From contig NZ_JBEWCD010000003.1 of assembly GCF_040530035.1 (NCBI RefSeq), positions 620,001-684,000 on the forward strand: a DNA stretch of 64,000 nucleotides. Reading direction: 5' to 3'. The first letter of the stretch is position 1; each line of letters starts with the position of its first letter. Below are positions 1 through 8,641 of the stretch, one piece after another. The DNA comes from Roseibium sp. HPY-6 (GTDB lineage Bacteria; Pseudomonadota; Alphaproteobacteria; Rhizobiales; Stappiaceae). The notes beneath the pieces were generated by a model. The model had not been told where the DNA came from, made no database searches, and worked only from the letters and a program-made list of their open reading frames with translations. The position numbers and the translations under genes are program-made.

Positions 1-632
1 TCGATGATGACGACGAGTAACTGGACGATGCCGCCCACTGTAACGCCTGTGGCCAGGATGACGCCAAGCGTATCGTTGTCTTCCACACCGGTCAGCAGGA
101 CGGAGCCGAGCACGATACTCATCACGACGTTCAGCATGACGGGGGCAAATGCGGCCGCAGCGAAGCGTTGATAGGTGTTCAGGATACCGGCGATGAAGGC
201 CAGCATGGACATGAAGACGAGATAGGGAAACGCAATGCGCGCCATGAGGACGGTGAGGTCGAACTTGGCGGCATCCGCACCGAAGCCGGGCGCTAGACCC
301 CAAACGACAAAAGGCATGAAAATCTGCGCGATTGCGGTCAAAATCAATAAGCAGAACAGCAGCGCCGATCCGATTTCGCCTGCAAATCGCCGTGCGCCCG
401 CGTCGCCCTCTTCTTCGACAGCGCGCCCGAACAGTGGAATAAACGCCGAGTTGAAAGCACCTTCCGCGAAGAGCCGCCGGAACAGGTTCGGCAGCCGGAA
501 CGCGACGGCAAAGGCGTCCGCAACAGGCCCCGTCCCGACCGCAGCTGCCAGCAGTACGTCCCGAACGAATCCGAGCAACCGGCTCAGCATCGTTGCGCCA
601 CCAACGGTCGTAAAGTTGCGGACGAGGTTCAT
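1..632 (-). CDS. murJ: Lipid II flippase MurJ (MviN), N-terminal part; gene runs off the window
   Basis: MurJ moves the peptidoglycan precursor lipid II across the inner membrane. Reading the minus strand from an ATG at 630-632, the protein starts MNLVRNFTTVGG and continues with SRLLGFVRDVLLAA, then FRLPNLFRRLFAEGAF and SAFIPLF. These are the well-known N-terminal signatures of the MviN/MurJ family, followed by hydrophobic segments. About 210 residues are visible and the C-terminal part lies beyond position 1. The start codon lies 33 bases after the glnD stop, so murJ is probably co-transcribed behind glnD, an arrangement common in alphaproteobacteria. I see nothing odd in the visible part. 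Confidence 0.95.
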   Translation of the reverse strand, partial: MNLVRNFTTVGGATMLSRLLGFVRDVLLAAAVGTGPVADAFAVAFRLPNLFRRLFAEGAFNSAFIPLFGRAVEEEGDAGARRFAGEIGSALLFCLLILTAIAQIFMPFVVWGLAPGFGADAAKFDLTVLMARIAFPYLVFMSMLAFIAGILNTYQRFAAAAFAPVMLNVVMSIVLGSVLLTGVEDNDTLGVILATGVTVGGIVQLLVVII

Positions 633-664
633 TCAGGAATGGCTCCGTGGGAATTTCCGGCTGT

Positions 665-3520
665 TCAGGACGCCTGTCGCTGTGCCTTGCGGGAAACAGG
701 CGCTGCCGGATCGAGTTCCAGACGCCCTTTGACAGCGTCTGCGAGGCGTTCCCGGATGATTTCCTGGCGGCCTATATTTGAAATCTTCTGCCCGGTCAGG
801 TCCGTCACATAGAATACATCGACGGCTTTTTCACCGAAGGTCGAAATATGGGCCGAACCGATATTCAGGTTGAGCGTCGCAATGGACCTGGTCAGATCGT
901 AAAGCAGGCCCGGCCTGTCGAGCCCGGAGATTTCCAGCACCGTGTAGTCATCCGACAGGGAATTGTTGACCAGGATCTCGGTCGCGACCTTGAACGCCTT
1001 GACGCGGCTTTTCATCGTGTTTTTCTTGGTCACGGGTTCCGGCAGACGCTCATCGCCGCGCAATGTCGTGCGGATCAGTTGAGTGATCCGTTCACCGCGC
1101 CGCCGCTCATCGTCATCGTCCGGGAGTTCGCGCCCGATGAAAATCGTATCGATCGCGAAACCGTCCGTCGTCGTATCTATTTGCGCATCGACAATATTAG
1201 CGCCCGTTGAAAAACACGCCCCGGCTATGGTTGAGAGAAGCCGCGGGTGGTCGGGCGCCATGATGTTGAGTTCGGTGACACCTTCGAAGGCACGCGGGAT
1301 GACCTCGAAAGCAAGTCGCTTGTCGCCCTTGTCCGCTTTGTGCAGCAATTCGGCATGCGTAAGCAGACGCTCCGGCTCGGTACGAAGCCAGTAGGCAGCA
1401 TAGTGCCGTTTGAGGTAGGCGTTGCGGTCCTTCTTCGTCCAGTGTTCGAGCTTGGACATGAGCTCGGACTTGGCCGCCTCGATAGTTTCCTTGTGGGACA
1501 TCTTGGAGTGTCCGCCGGAAAGATGAGGCTCGGTGGCATAAAAGAGGGTCCGCAGAAGCTGGCCCTTCCAGCCATTGAATACACCGGGCCCGACGGCTCT
1601 GATGTCCGCGACCGTCAGGATCAGGAGCATCTTGAGGCGTTCGAGAGACTGAACCGTGTTCGCAAAATCGGTAATTGTCTTGCGGTCGTTGAGATCGCGC
1701 GACTGGGCAATGGTGCTCATATCGAGGTGGTGCTCGATCAGCCATGCGACCGTTTCGGTTTCAGCCTCGTTCAAACCAAAGCGGGGGCAGATCTTACGGG
1801 CAACCTTTGCGCCTGCAATGGAATGATCTTCCGGGCGCCCCTTCGCGATATCGTGAAGGAACATGGCCACATAGAGGACTTTCCGGTTTTGCAACCGCAG
1901 GATCAGTTCGGTGGACAGCGGATGATCTTCGCCTGAATTGCCGCGCTCGATCTCCGCCAGCACGCCAATCGAGCGGATCAAGTGCTCATCGACCGTGTAA
2001 TGATGATACATGTTGAACTGCATCATCGCGACGACCTTGCCGAATTCCGGCACAAAGCGCCCGAGCAGGCCCGTCTCGTTCATCTTGCGCAGGATTTTCT
2101 CCGGAACATTGCGCGAGGTCAGGATCGACAGAAACAGCCGGTTGGCTTCTGCATCATTGCGCAGATCGCTGTCGACAAGTTTGAGCGAGTGCCTGATCAG
2201 CCGTGTCAGTCTTGGATGCAGATTATAGTCGTGCTTGTCCGCAAGCTGGAAAACGCGGAGCAGGTTGGCGGGGTCGCTCTCGAACACCGTGTCGTTGGTG
2301 ACATTGAGCCGGTTGTTCTCGACAACGAAACCCGGAGCGCCCTTGACCGGCGTCACACTGTCCGTCACGCGCCCGCTGCGCAGACGCCGCATCATTCCGG
2401 AGAACCCCTTGCCCCGTGGTTCCTTGACGTGCTCTTCCTCCAGTGCGGCACAGATGATGCGTGTGAGATCACCAACATCTTTTGCGACAAGGAAGTAATG
2501 CTTCATGAAGCGCTCGACGTCGCGCATGCCGGGGTGCTGGGTGTAGCCAAGACGAATGGCGATCTCGCGCTGGAATTCAAATGCCAGACGTTCTTCCGGG
2601 CGCCCGGTGAGAAAGTGCAGGTGGCAGCGCACCGCCCACAGGAAGTCCTCTGACTTGACGAAGCGCGTGTATTCGGACCGCGTGAGAACACCCTTCTTGA
2701 CGAGCTCGGACTGACGGTCGACCCGGTAATGGTATTTTGCAATCCAGAAGAGAGTGTTGAGATCCCGAAGTCCTCCTTTTCCCTCCTTGATATTCGGCTC
2801 AACGAGGTATCTCGACGTTCCCTGGCGCCGGTGCCGGTCATCACGTTCAAGCAACTTCGCTGCGATGAATTCGGAGCTCGTTCCGTTCACGACATCGTTG
2901 TCGAAGCGTTTGACAAGGCTCTCAAAAAGCTCCACGTCACCCCAAATATACCTGGCTTCCAGAACAGCCGTCCGGATCGTCATGTCCGCGCGTGCCAGTC
3001 GGATACACTCGTCGAGATTGCGGGTTGCATGCCCAACTTTGAAGCCGAGGTCCCAGAGCATGTAGAGAATGTACTCAACAACCTGTTCGCCCCAGGGGGT
3101 TTGCTTGTAGGGCAGGATGAACAGGAGATCGATGTCGGACCCGGGCGCAAGCGTTCCGCGGCCATATCCGCCAACAGCGGCGACCGACATGCGTTCTGCT
3201 GCTGATGGGTTCTTGACCCGGTAGACGTGTTGAACCGCGAAGTCGTAGATCACGCGGATCAGTTGGTCCTGCACATAAGACAGCCGGTTTGCGCAGAGCA
3301 GCCCACCGCCGTCTTCGTCGAGTTTGTCCTTCACGCGGTCGCGTGAGGATTTGACCTCTGACTTCAACAGACCAAGAACCTCCGCCCTGACCTTGCTATC
3401 CGATCCGTCACCGTCGCTGGAGGCAGTAAGTGCTTTCAGACGCGACCGCAGGTCATCGGCATCGATCAGTCCGGCAAGATCTTCTTCGCTTGGGTGCATG
3501 AGTGTTTGAAAGTCCGTCAA
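665..3520 (-). CDS. glnD: Bifunctional PII uridylyltransferase / uridylyl-removing enzyme GlnD
   Basis: GlnD senses glutamine and adds or removes UMP on PII proteins, so it sits at the top of nitrogen control. The 951-residue protein shows the nucleotidyltransferase signature GGYGRGTLAPGSDIDLLF near residues 116-133, a central HD hydrolase domain with HHYTVDEH and LHDIAKG, and two C-terminal ACT domains; the last contains LDRPGLLYDLTRS. The length is normal for the family. The start is uncertain: a TTG at 3518-3520 opens the frame, and an ATG seven codons in (3497-3499) begins MHPSEEDLAG. Neither has a convincing ribosome binding site, and ATG may be the true start. murJ follows 32 bases downstream on the same strand. 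Confidence 0.97.
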   Translation of the reverse strand: MTDFQTLMHPSEEDLAGLIDADDLRSRLKALTASSDGDGSDSKVRAEVLGLLKSEVKSSRDRVKDKLDEDGGGLLCANRLSYVQDQLIRVIYDFAVQHVYRVKNPSAAERMSVAAVGGYGRGTLAPGSDIDLLFILPYKQTPWGEQVVEYILYMLWDLGFKVGHATRNLDECIRLARADMTIRTAVLEARYIWGDVELFESLVKRFDNDVVNGTSSEFIAAKLLERDDRHRRQGTSRYLVEPNIKEGKGGLRDLNTLFWIAKYHYRVDRQSELVKKGVLTRSEYTRFVKSEDFLWAVRCHLHFLTGRPEERLAFEFQREIAIRLGYTQHPGMRDVERFMKHYFLVAKDVGDLTRIICAALEEEHVKEPRGKGFSGMMRRLRSGRVTDSVTPVKGAPGFVVENNRLNVTNDTVFESDPANLLRVFQLADKHDYNLHPRLTRLIRHSLKLVDSDLRNDAEANRLFLSILTSRNVPEKILRKMNETGLLGRFVPEFGKVVAMMQFNMYHHYTVDEHLIRSIGVLAEIERGNSGEDHPLSTELILRLQNRKVLYVAMFLHDIAKGRPEDHSIAGAKVARKICPRFGLNEAETETVAWLIEHHLDMSTIAQSRDLNDRKTITDFANTVQSLERLKMLLILTVADIRAVGPGVFNGWKGQLLRTLFYATEPHLSGGHSKMSHKETIEAAKSELMSKLEHWTKKDRNAYLKRHYAAYWLRTEPERLLTHAELLHKADKGDKRLAFEVIPRAFEGVTELNIMAPDHPRLLSTIAGACFSTGANIVDAQIDTTTDGFAIDTIFIGRELPDDDDERRRGERITQLIRTTLRGDERLPEPVTKKNTMKSRVKAFKVATEILVNNSLSDDYTVLEISGLDRPGLLYDLTRSIATLNLNIGSAHISTFGEKAVDVFYVTDLTGQKISNIGRQEIIRERLADAVKGRLELDPAAPVSRKAQRQAS

Positions 3521-3746
3521 AAATTCAATGTCTGGGCAGCGGTCAGATGCCGTTTATATAGGGATCGTGCCGGAAGGACACGGAAATCTGAGCGTTGTCA
3601 TTGAGGCACGTAAAAAACAAACGTTGCATTTCGCTCTTAAGTTGAAGTCTCTTTTTACTAAATCGCTCTAAGAAGGTTCCGACATCAAAACCGAGATGGA
3701 TTCTTCGCGAGTACTGTATCGTGCTCGCCAAGCAAGGTGAAGCCAG

Positions 3747-4922
3747 TTGCAGCGAGACATTCCTGAAGATATTCAATCGCTTATTGACCTTGTCGCTCAA
3801 AACGGAACGAACGATGGTGCGATGCGGGCCGTCCTGATTTTATTGGAACAGGCTCCGGACAGCAGCGTTATTATTGATGGGCTCGGCCAGATTGAACCGG
3901 GTCTGGTTGCAAACATGGATCTGAGAGCCAGGGCTGCCACTCTTTTGAGAAAAGCAGATGCACCGGAGTTGGCTGAAGGTTGGCACAAAGTGTCCGCGCC
4001 AAAGCTTGGGAACAACGTCATTCCCATGGATCGTACCTCTGTAACGGTCTCGAATCCATCCGGCAGTATCACATTTGACGACATCGGCGGCCTCGAAAAT
4101 GTCAAGAAACAAGTGCGCCGCAAAATCATAAATCCCTTTCAGAACAAGAAGGCGTTGTTCGACCGGTTCAAACGAAAGGCCGGTGGTGGCGTTTTGATGT
4201 ACGGCCCGCCTGGCTGCGGCAAGACCATGCTTGCGCGTGCCCTGGCGTTTGAATGCAAAGCTACATTTCAAAATGTTCGCGCGGCGGACATTCTCGACCA
4301 ATATGTCGGGAATGCCGAGAAGAGGATAGCGCAGATCTTTCAGGAGGCACGAGCGTCTCGTCCGGTTGTCCTGTTTTTTGATGAGATCGAAGCATTGGCA
4401 CAAAAACGTCAGTTTGAAAGCAGTGCCAGGGTGAATACCACGGTCTCTGCGTTGCTGACCGAAATGGATGGTTTTAGCGACAATGAAGGCGTTCTTTTTC
4501 TTGGTGCGACCAATGTGCCCTGGTCGATCGATTCCGCGTTCCGGCGCCCGGGGCGCTTTGACCGGACGCTGTTCGTACCGCCTCCGGATCGCGTTGCCCG
4601 AAAATTCATTCTGAATGGTCTTTTGAAAGACCGGCCTGTTTCCGAAAGCCTGGATATCGAGCGGATAATCGAAAGTTGCACAGGATTTTCAGGCGCCGAT
4701 CTCAGTGCCCTGGTCGACACTGCGGTCGATATTGCCATTGAAGAAAGCCCGTCCGTCGAAGCGCTTGTCCCTCTGTCAACCGTGCACTTCCAGGAAGCAC
4801 TTCAGGAGGTTAGGTCCTCCGTCGGTGAATGGCTGGGCCAGGCTCGAAATTTCGCGGAATATGCAAACTCGAGCGGCATGTATGACGACCTCTCGGCCTT
4901 CCTGAAAAAATATGCGAGGTGA
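3747..4922 (+). CDS. CDC48/SpoVK-like single-ring AAA ATPase, first gene of a three-gene operon
   Basis: A 391-residue protein with an N-terminal helical region of about 100 residues and one classical AAA module. Visible motifs are Walker A GPPGCGKT (153-160), Walker B VVLFFDEIE (207-215), sensor-1 GATN (253-256) and the arginine-finger box RRPGRFDR (266-273), followed by the lid helix with TGFSGADLSALV. All catalytic positions look intact, so it should be an active unfoldase-type ATPase. The start is a TTG at 3747 preceded by AAGGTGA at a spacing of 7, which settles the start. The TPR gene follows after 3 bases. Base composition is more A+T-rich than glnD. The substrate is unknown; relatives remodel or extract proteins, and the neighbours suggest work at the inner membrane. 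Confidence 0.85.
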   Translation: MQRDIPEDIQSLIDLVAQNGTNDGAMRAVLILLEQAPDSSVIIDGLGQIEPGLVANMDLRARAATLLRKADAPELAEGWHKVSAPKLGNNVIPMDRTSVTVSNPSGSITFDDIGGLENVKKQVRRKIINPFQNKKALFDRFKRKAGGGVLMYGPPGCGKTMLARALAFECKATFQNVRAADILDQYVGNAEKRIAQIFQEARASRPVVLFFDEIEALAQKRQFESSARVNTTVSALLTEMDGFSDNEGVLFLGATNVPWSIDSAFRRPGRFDRTLFVPPPDRVARKFILNGLLKDRPVSESLDIERIIESCTGFSGADLSALVDTAVDIAIEESPSVEALVPLSTVHFQEALQEVRSSVGEWLGQARNFAEYANSSGMYDDLSAFLKKYAR

Positions 4923-4925
4923 GTC

Positions 4926-5864
4926 GTGACCCATTCCCTCAACACAGCTCGAGCCTTGCTTGAAGCAAAGAACTTCGATGGCGCACGGCGGCTTGTAAAC
5001 GAAATTCTGCAAAAGAAGCCGGATGATATCAGCTGCTGGATCTTGCGGATCAAGATCGAGACGGAGGCGGAAAACCACAAGGAGGCGCTCCGCATTTGTC
5101 GCAACGTTCTGAAGGAGCACCCCGAAAACGTGGTTTTGCGGGAACTGGAGTTTGATGCGCTCACACATCTGCGGCGAAAGCGGGAAGCCCGCCGGGTTTT
5201 TGAGAAATTCAAGACCGATTTTCCGGAACAATACATTCGTATCCGCAACATGCAGTTTTCTCTCGATGCGGTGCACGGAAAGACGCAGCAACTAAACAAG
5301 TACCTGGGGAAGTTCGATGGCGATGACCTCGGTCCCACTGAAAAGAAAAATATAGGAATCTACTATCACAAGACCTGCAATGTCTTTCGCGCACAAGAGT
5401 ATATGACAGATGCGCACGCGGATTTTCCGGATGATCTTGCTCTGAACAAAACTCTCGCCCAGAACTGTCTGCAACTTGGAAAGCTCGCAGCCGCGCGGAA
5501 ATACGCAAGGATCGCACTGCGACTGTCTCCCGGCGACAGGCATATGCGCGCACTGATCGCAGTAAGCTATGCCTACTATCTACCCCAGTTCTATCTTTTG
5601 AACGCGGGACTTATGCTTATCAACCTTTGCATTTGCTATTTCGGAGTTGTCATTGGGCTCGTCTTTGGCTTTTTGGCAGGTATTTACGCGTTTAGAGCCT
5701 CTGACTTTTTTGAAAGAGTAACCAGCATCGCATTGAATTCAGATGTTTTTCACGGATCTTATGTTTTCTATGGGTTTTTGCTGTCATATTTCCTCGTTCA
5801 GCATCCAAAATACTTCAAGTTTATCTATGAGCGCAAAAGAGAAGTAAGGCTAAAGAGATACTGA
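4926..5864 (+). CDS. TPR-repeat protein with C-terminal transmembrane segments (unknown function)
   Basis: A 312-residue protein with no signal peptide. Residues 1-205 are built of helical TPR-type repeats (ALLEAKNFDGARRLVNEIL, ALRICRNVLKEHPENVVLRE and LGKLAAARKYARIAL are typical repeat units). Residues about 215-262 and 272-295 are strongly hydrophobic, giving two or three membrane segments, and the tail is basic (ERKREVRLKRY). It therefore looks like a cytoplasmic TPR scaffold anchored in the inner membrane by its C-terminus. It starts with GTG at 4926 after GAGGTGAG and lies 3 bases behind the AAA gene and 1 base before the S26-like gene, so the three are surely one operon. Codons are more AT-rich than those of most neighbours. 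I infer an adaptor role for the AAA ATPase; no function is known to me. Confidence 0.75.
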   Translation: MTHSLNTARALLEAKNFDGARRLVNEILQKKPDDISCWILRIKIETEAENHKEALRICRNVLKEHPENVVLRELEFDALTHLRRKREARRVFEKFKTDFPEQYIRIRNMQFSLDAVHGKTQQLNKYLGKFDGDDLGPTEKKNIGIYYHKTCNVFRAQEYMTDAHADFPDDLALNKTLAQNCLQLGKLAAARKYARIALRLSPGDRHMRALIAVSYAYYLPQFYLLNAGLMLINLCICYFGVVIGLVFGFLAGIYAFRASDFFERVTSIALNSDVFHGSYVFYGFLLSYFLVQHPKYFKFIYERKREVRLKRY

Positions 5865-5865
5865 C

Positions 5866-6429
5866 ATGAATCTTTTCCCGTCCACATGGCCACAGATTGA
5901 CCGGCGGACCCGGACCGGTGTCGCACCTTGGCTTCTTCTCCTTGCCGGCTTTGCTGCCCTAAAGGGCTTGCTCAATCCGCTTTATACGAGTTTTGACAGG
6001 ACGATCGAGGGTCTGGAAACCAAGACCATTTATGCCCGGCAATCCGGTGGCACGGTCTGTGTCGGTGACATGGTGACGTTCCGCGGAACGGGCCAGCGCC
6101 GGAACCACATTCGCAGGGTGAATGCTGCGGCCGGCGAGAGTTTTTCGCTGACGCCACGCGGATACGCGATCAGCGGGAGCACAATTTCGGCAGATGAAAA
6201 CTGGCTCGACGCGGCCAAAGAGAAATTCGGCGACACGGCGTCGATCATCGTTCCTGAAGACCACTATCTGATCATCAACTCGGAATTCGGCCGCAATATG
6301 CGTGGCAATGACTGGGCGTTCGATGTGGTGCCGCGCGAGAAAATTCGCAACCGCGTGACCTACATTCTAGTGTCCCGGGATTTGTCGAGCATTGGAACCC
6401 GGCTGGCGCAGGATGCTTTTGGCTGCTGA
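5866..6429 (+). CDS. S26 (signal peptidase/TraF)-like membrane protein with degenerate active site
   Basis: A 187-residue protein with one N-terminal membrane segment (about 22-40) and a periplasmic domain that follows the S26 fold order: a GDMVTF strand (67-72), an HIRRVNAAAGESF stretch (81-93) where family members have a Lys-Arg pair, and a C-terminal VPEDHYLIINSE...GNDWAFDVVP block matching the conserved GDN/NSxDSR region. The catalytic Ser expected near residue 46 reads Thr (FDRTIEGL) and the general-base Lys expected at 83 reads Arg. S42 is a possible substitute but is displaced. It may be an inactive peptidase-fold protein. It closes the operon with the AAA ATPase and TPR protein; there are no conjugation genes nearby, which argues against a plasmid TraF role. 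Confidence 0.6.
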   Translation: MNLFPSTWPQIDRRTRTGVAPWLLLLAGFAALKGLLNPLYTSFDRTIEGLETKTIYARQSGGTVCVGDMVTFRGTGQRRNHIRRVNAAAGESFSLTPRGYAISGSTISADENWLDAAKEKFGDTASIIVPEDHYLIINSEFGRNMRGNDWAFDVVPREKIRNRVTYILVSRDLSSIGTRLAQDAFGC

Positions 6430-6463
6430 GAAGGCGAATCTGCATCCGTCCGGTCCCTGACCG

Positions 6464-6835
6464 TCACACATCGTCCTTGGCTGCTGCCACCCGAAGTTGG
6501 TGTAACAGTGCGTGAAGGGAGTCCTCGGACAGCACGTTGATCTTCAGCGACAGCTGGTTGGCGAGTTCCGTTGCCTTTGGGTGCATGCCGGCTGTATCGA
6601 TCGTGATCCGGGGATCCGACAGCTCCGCCAGCCGTTGGATTTCTTCCGCTTCGTCCCAGATCACATTGAAATAGGTGATGATCCGCTGGACGAGGAACCA
6701 GGTTGGCTTCCCCCTCTTGCCATGTTCCAGCGCTGACAGATAAGCGCTCGAAACCGAAAGAGCGGCTGCCATTTCCTTCAGCGAAACCCCCCTTTTTGCC
6801 CTTAATTCCCGAATTTTTGCCCCAAGCGGTGTCAC
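6464..6835 (-). CDS. XRE-family helix-turn-helix transcriptional regulator
   Basis: A 123-residue DNA-binding protein. Residues 4-60 form a Cro/CI-type helix-turn-helix (IRELRAKRGVSLKEMAAAL followed by SSAYLSALEHGKRGKP). The C-terminal half is helical and may dimerise. The start is GTG at 6833-6835, preceded by AAGAAGG at good spacing, and it lies 4 bases after the smr stop, so the gene is translated as the last member of the timA-mltA-smr-xre set. Its target is unknown. The same order, with a small XRE regulator after smr and mltA, is a familiar arrangement in Rhizobiales, so it is probably a resident gene rather than a mobile one. Confidence 0.85.
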   Translation of the reverse strand: MTPLGAKIRELRAKRGVSLKEMAAALSVSSAYLSALEHGKRGKPTWFLVQRIITYFNVIWDEAEEIQRLAELSDPRITIDTAGMHPKATELANQLSLKINVLSEDSLHALLHQLRVAAAKDDV

Positions 6836-6839
6836 GGTT

Positions 6840-7409
6840 CTACCTTCTTTTTCGTATCCGGACGTAGAGCGCCCCTACCCCACCGTGGCTGGCATGTGCC
6901 TCCTCATACCCCAGGACGACCGGACGCAGGTCCGGCATCGTCAGCCACTGGGGAACCATTCTGCGCAAAATACCGCGTTCGTCCATATAGGCGCGTTCCA
7001 TGGCGCTGCCTTTTCCCGTAATCACAAGCACGACTTTGTGACTGCGCGCCTGTGCCTGATAGAGAAAACCACGCAGCCGGTCATGGGCCTGATGCTGTGT
7101 CAGTCCGTGCAGATCGATGCGGGCGTCAATCGCCCTCACGCCTTTGACGATCTTTCGGCGGTATTTCGTTTCAAGCTGGTGAAGCGGTGGCAGGGAAGGT
7201 GTTTTCTTCACCGCGACCGGCGCCTTGATGGCTGTTGCCGTATGTGGCGGCTTTGCCGGTTTTGCCGTTTTGGGTTCTGCCGGCGCGGGCTGATCCGCTT
7301 CAAGGCTCGCAAGCCTGTCCGGATGCAGCGGCGTCAGTGTTTTCGCGACCTTGCCCCACAATTCCCTGTCTTCAGGTGACAGGTTGCCCTTTTTGCCCCT
7401 CTTCGTCAT
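6840..7409 (-). CDS. Smr/MutS2-domain protein
   Basis: A 189-residue protein whose C-terminal half is an Smr domain: IDLHGLTQHQAHDRL, the LVITGKG strand-loop, and a C-terminal block with GYEEAHASHGGVGALYVRIRKRR. Smr domains nick or bind branched nucleic acids or mRNA; the LDLHG-like and TGKG motifs needed for that are present. The N-terminal half is Pro/Ala/Lys-rich and looks disordered. I place the start at ATG 7407-7409. One further TTG codon lies directly upstream in frame, but ATG, 3 bases after the mltA stop, is the better choice. Its role here is unknown. The position between mltA and the XRE gene suggests simple co-transcription. Confidence 0.88.
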   Translation of the reverse strand: MTKRGKKGNLSPEDRELWGKVAKTLTPLHPDRLASLEADQPAPAEPKTAKPAKPPHTATAIKAPVAVKKTPSLPPLHQLETKYRRKIVKGVRAIDARIDLHGLTQHQAHDRLRGFLYQAQARSHKVVLVITGKGSAMERAYMDERGILRRMVPQWLTMPDLRPVVLGYEEAHASHGGVGALYVRIRKRR

Positions 7410-7412
7410 CAA

Positions 7413-8639
7413 TCAGTCTGTCACCGTCTGTCGCCCCGGGTCAGGCTCGTTGGGAACCAGAATGGTGAAGTCCGCCCTGTGGCGGATGTCGCCTGCGATT
7501 TCACCGGCATGTGCTCCGGATCCGACAAAGATATCCCCGCGCGCAGGACCCTTGATAGCGGAGCCCGTGTCGTCTGCGACCATGAGCCTGGCGTATGCAT
7601 TTGCTCCGGTTTCAGGTGTTTCGAAATCCGCATTTACAAAAACGAGTGCGCCGTAAGGCAACTGGCCGGCATCGACAGCAAGGCTCCGGCCCGGAACCAG
7701 CGGCAGTCCCGCTGCACCGATGGGCCCCTGATCGGGGGTGGTTTCGTGGACTTCGCGGAAAAAGATATAGGATCGGTTTTCCCTAAAGAGACTGTTCCGC
7801 TGATGAGGATTTGCCGATAGCCAAGTCCGAAGGCCCGACATTGTGAAGTCTTCGGGTGCGCCCTCGCCCCGTTTGACCAGAAGCCGTCCGATACCTGTGT
7901 AGGGATGCCCGGACTTGCCGGCATATCCGACGCGCATCACGGAGCCGTCGGTCAACCGTAACCGCGCCGAACCCTGTACATGAATGAAATAGGCATCGAT
8001 CGGATCCGCGAGCCAGACAAGCTCCAGCTGTTCGTGGTCGAGCGCCCCGTCCATGATCGCGGCCCGATCCGGCATTTCTGTAAGTCTATCGCCCTGTCGC
8101 CTGCCGTGAGTGAGATCAGCCGGCCAGTCTTTGGGCCTTGTTTCAGCGTTGACGGCTTCAAGTCCGGCCGGCTTCCCGTGCAAAGGTGTCGCGAAATGTT
8201 CCGTACGTATGCGCGACGCCGAAACTTCCGGTTCGAAGTAACCGGTGACGAAGCCGGAAGACCTGACACGGTAGGGTGTGAACCTGCTTTCCAGGAAACG
8301 CCTCGCGTCTTCGGCTGTCCGGATGGGTGCTTCCTGCGCGGTTTTACAGAGCTTCGCTACACCGGATGGTCCGTAGCCGAGCGCGCCGGACAGAACGTCT
8401 GAGCTGGAAAGACCGCAAAACCGAAGGAATGCATTCAGGGCGCCGAGCTGATCGTCTTCGGGCCAGCCGGAGAGTTCAGCATAATCGGTTTTTTGGAAGT
8501 GCTCCGGGACGACCGGGCTTTGCGGCATGGCCATTGCGGCTCCTGCAAAGAAAAGCGGCGCGGCCAGAACCGCGCCACTCAATCGGGTGGTAAACTGACG
8601 AAGGAACGGGCATGCCGTTCTCCGATCCGTCCGATGCAT
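7413..8639 (-). CDS. mltA: Membrane-bound lytic murein transglycosylase A (MltA)
   Basis: MltA cleaves peptidoglycan glycan strands with formation of 1,6-anhydro-muramic acid. The protein, about 408 residues, has an N-terminal export signal (LSGAVLAAPLFFAGAAMA), the FVTGYFEPEV motif, the central barrel (LVWLADPIDAYFIHVQGSARLRL) and a 3D-type C-terminal domain with MVADDTGSAIKG and RGDIFVGSG, which carries the catalytic Asp region. I see no lipobox cysteine, so it may be periplasmic rather than a lipoprotein. The frame also allows a GTG start at 8645 that overlaps the upstream stop codon as GTGA. Either start makes it tightly coupled to the Tim44-like gene upstream. Confidence 0.93.
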   Translation of the reverse strand: MHRTDRRTACPFLRQFTTRLSGAVLAAPLFFAGAAMAMPQSPVVPEHFQKTDYAELSGWPEDDQLGALNAFLRFCGLSSSDVLSGALGYGPSGVAKLCKTAQEAPIRTAEDARRFLESRFTPYRVRSSGFVTGYFEPEVSASRIRTEHFATPLHGKPAGLEAVNAETRPKDWPADLTHGRRQGDRLTEMPDRAAIMDGALDHEQLELVWLADPIDAYFIHVQGSARLRLTDGSVMRVGYAGKSGHPYTGIGRLLVKRGEGAPEDFTMSGLRTWLSANPHQRNSLFRENRSYIFFREVHETTPDQGPIGAAGLPLVPGRSLAVDAGQLPYGALVFVNADFETPETGANAYARLMVADDTGSAIKGPARGDIFVGSGAHAGEIAGDIRHRADFTILVPNEPDPGRQTVTD

Positions 8640-8641
8640 TG

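Noticed and set aside
235..732. Open reading frame on the plus strand at the left edge
   Set aside because: It is antisense to murJ and glnD, is basic and Ala/Ser/Arg-rich in the way of shadow frames, and has no family resemblance.
5866..6429. TraF-type conjugation peptidase
   Set aside because: No other transfer genes, relaxase or plasmid functions occur nearby, and the catalytic residues appear missing.
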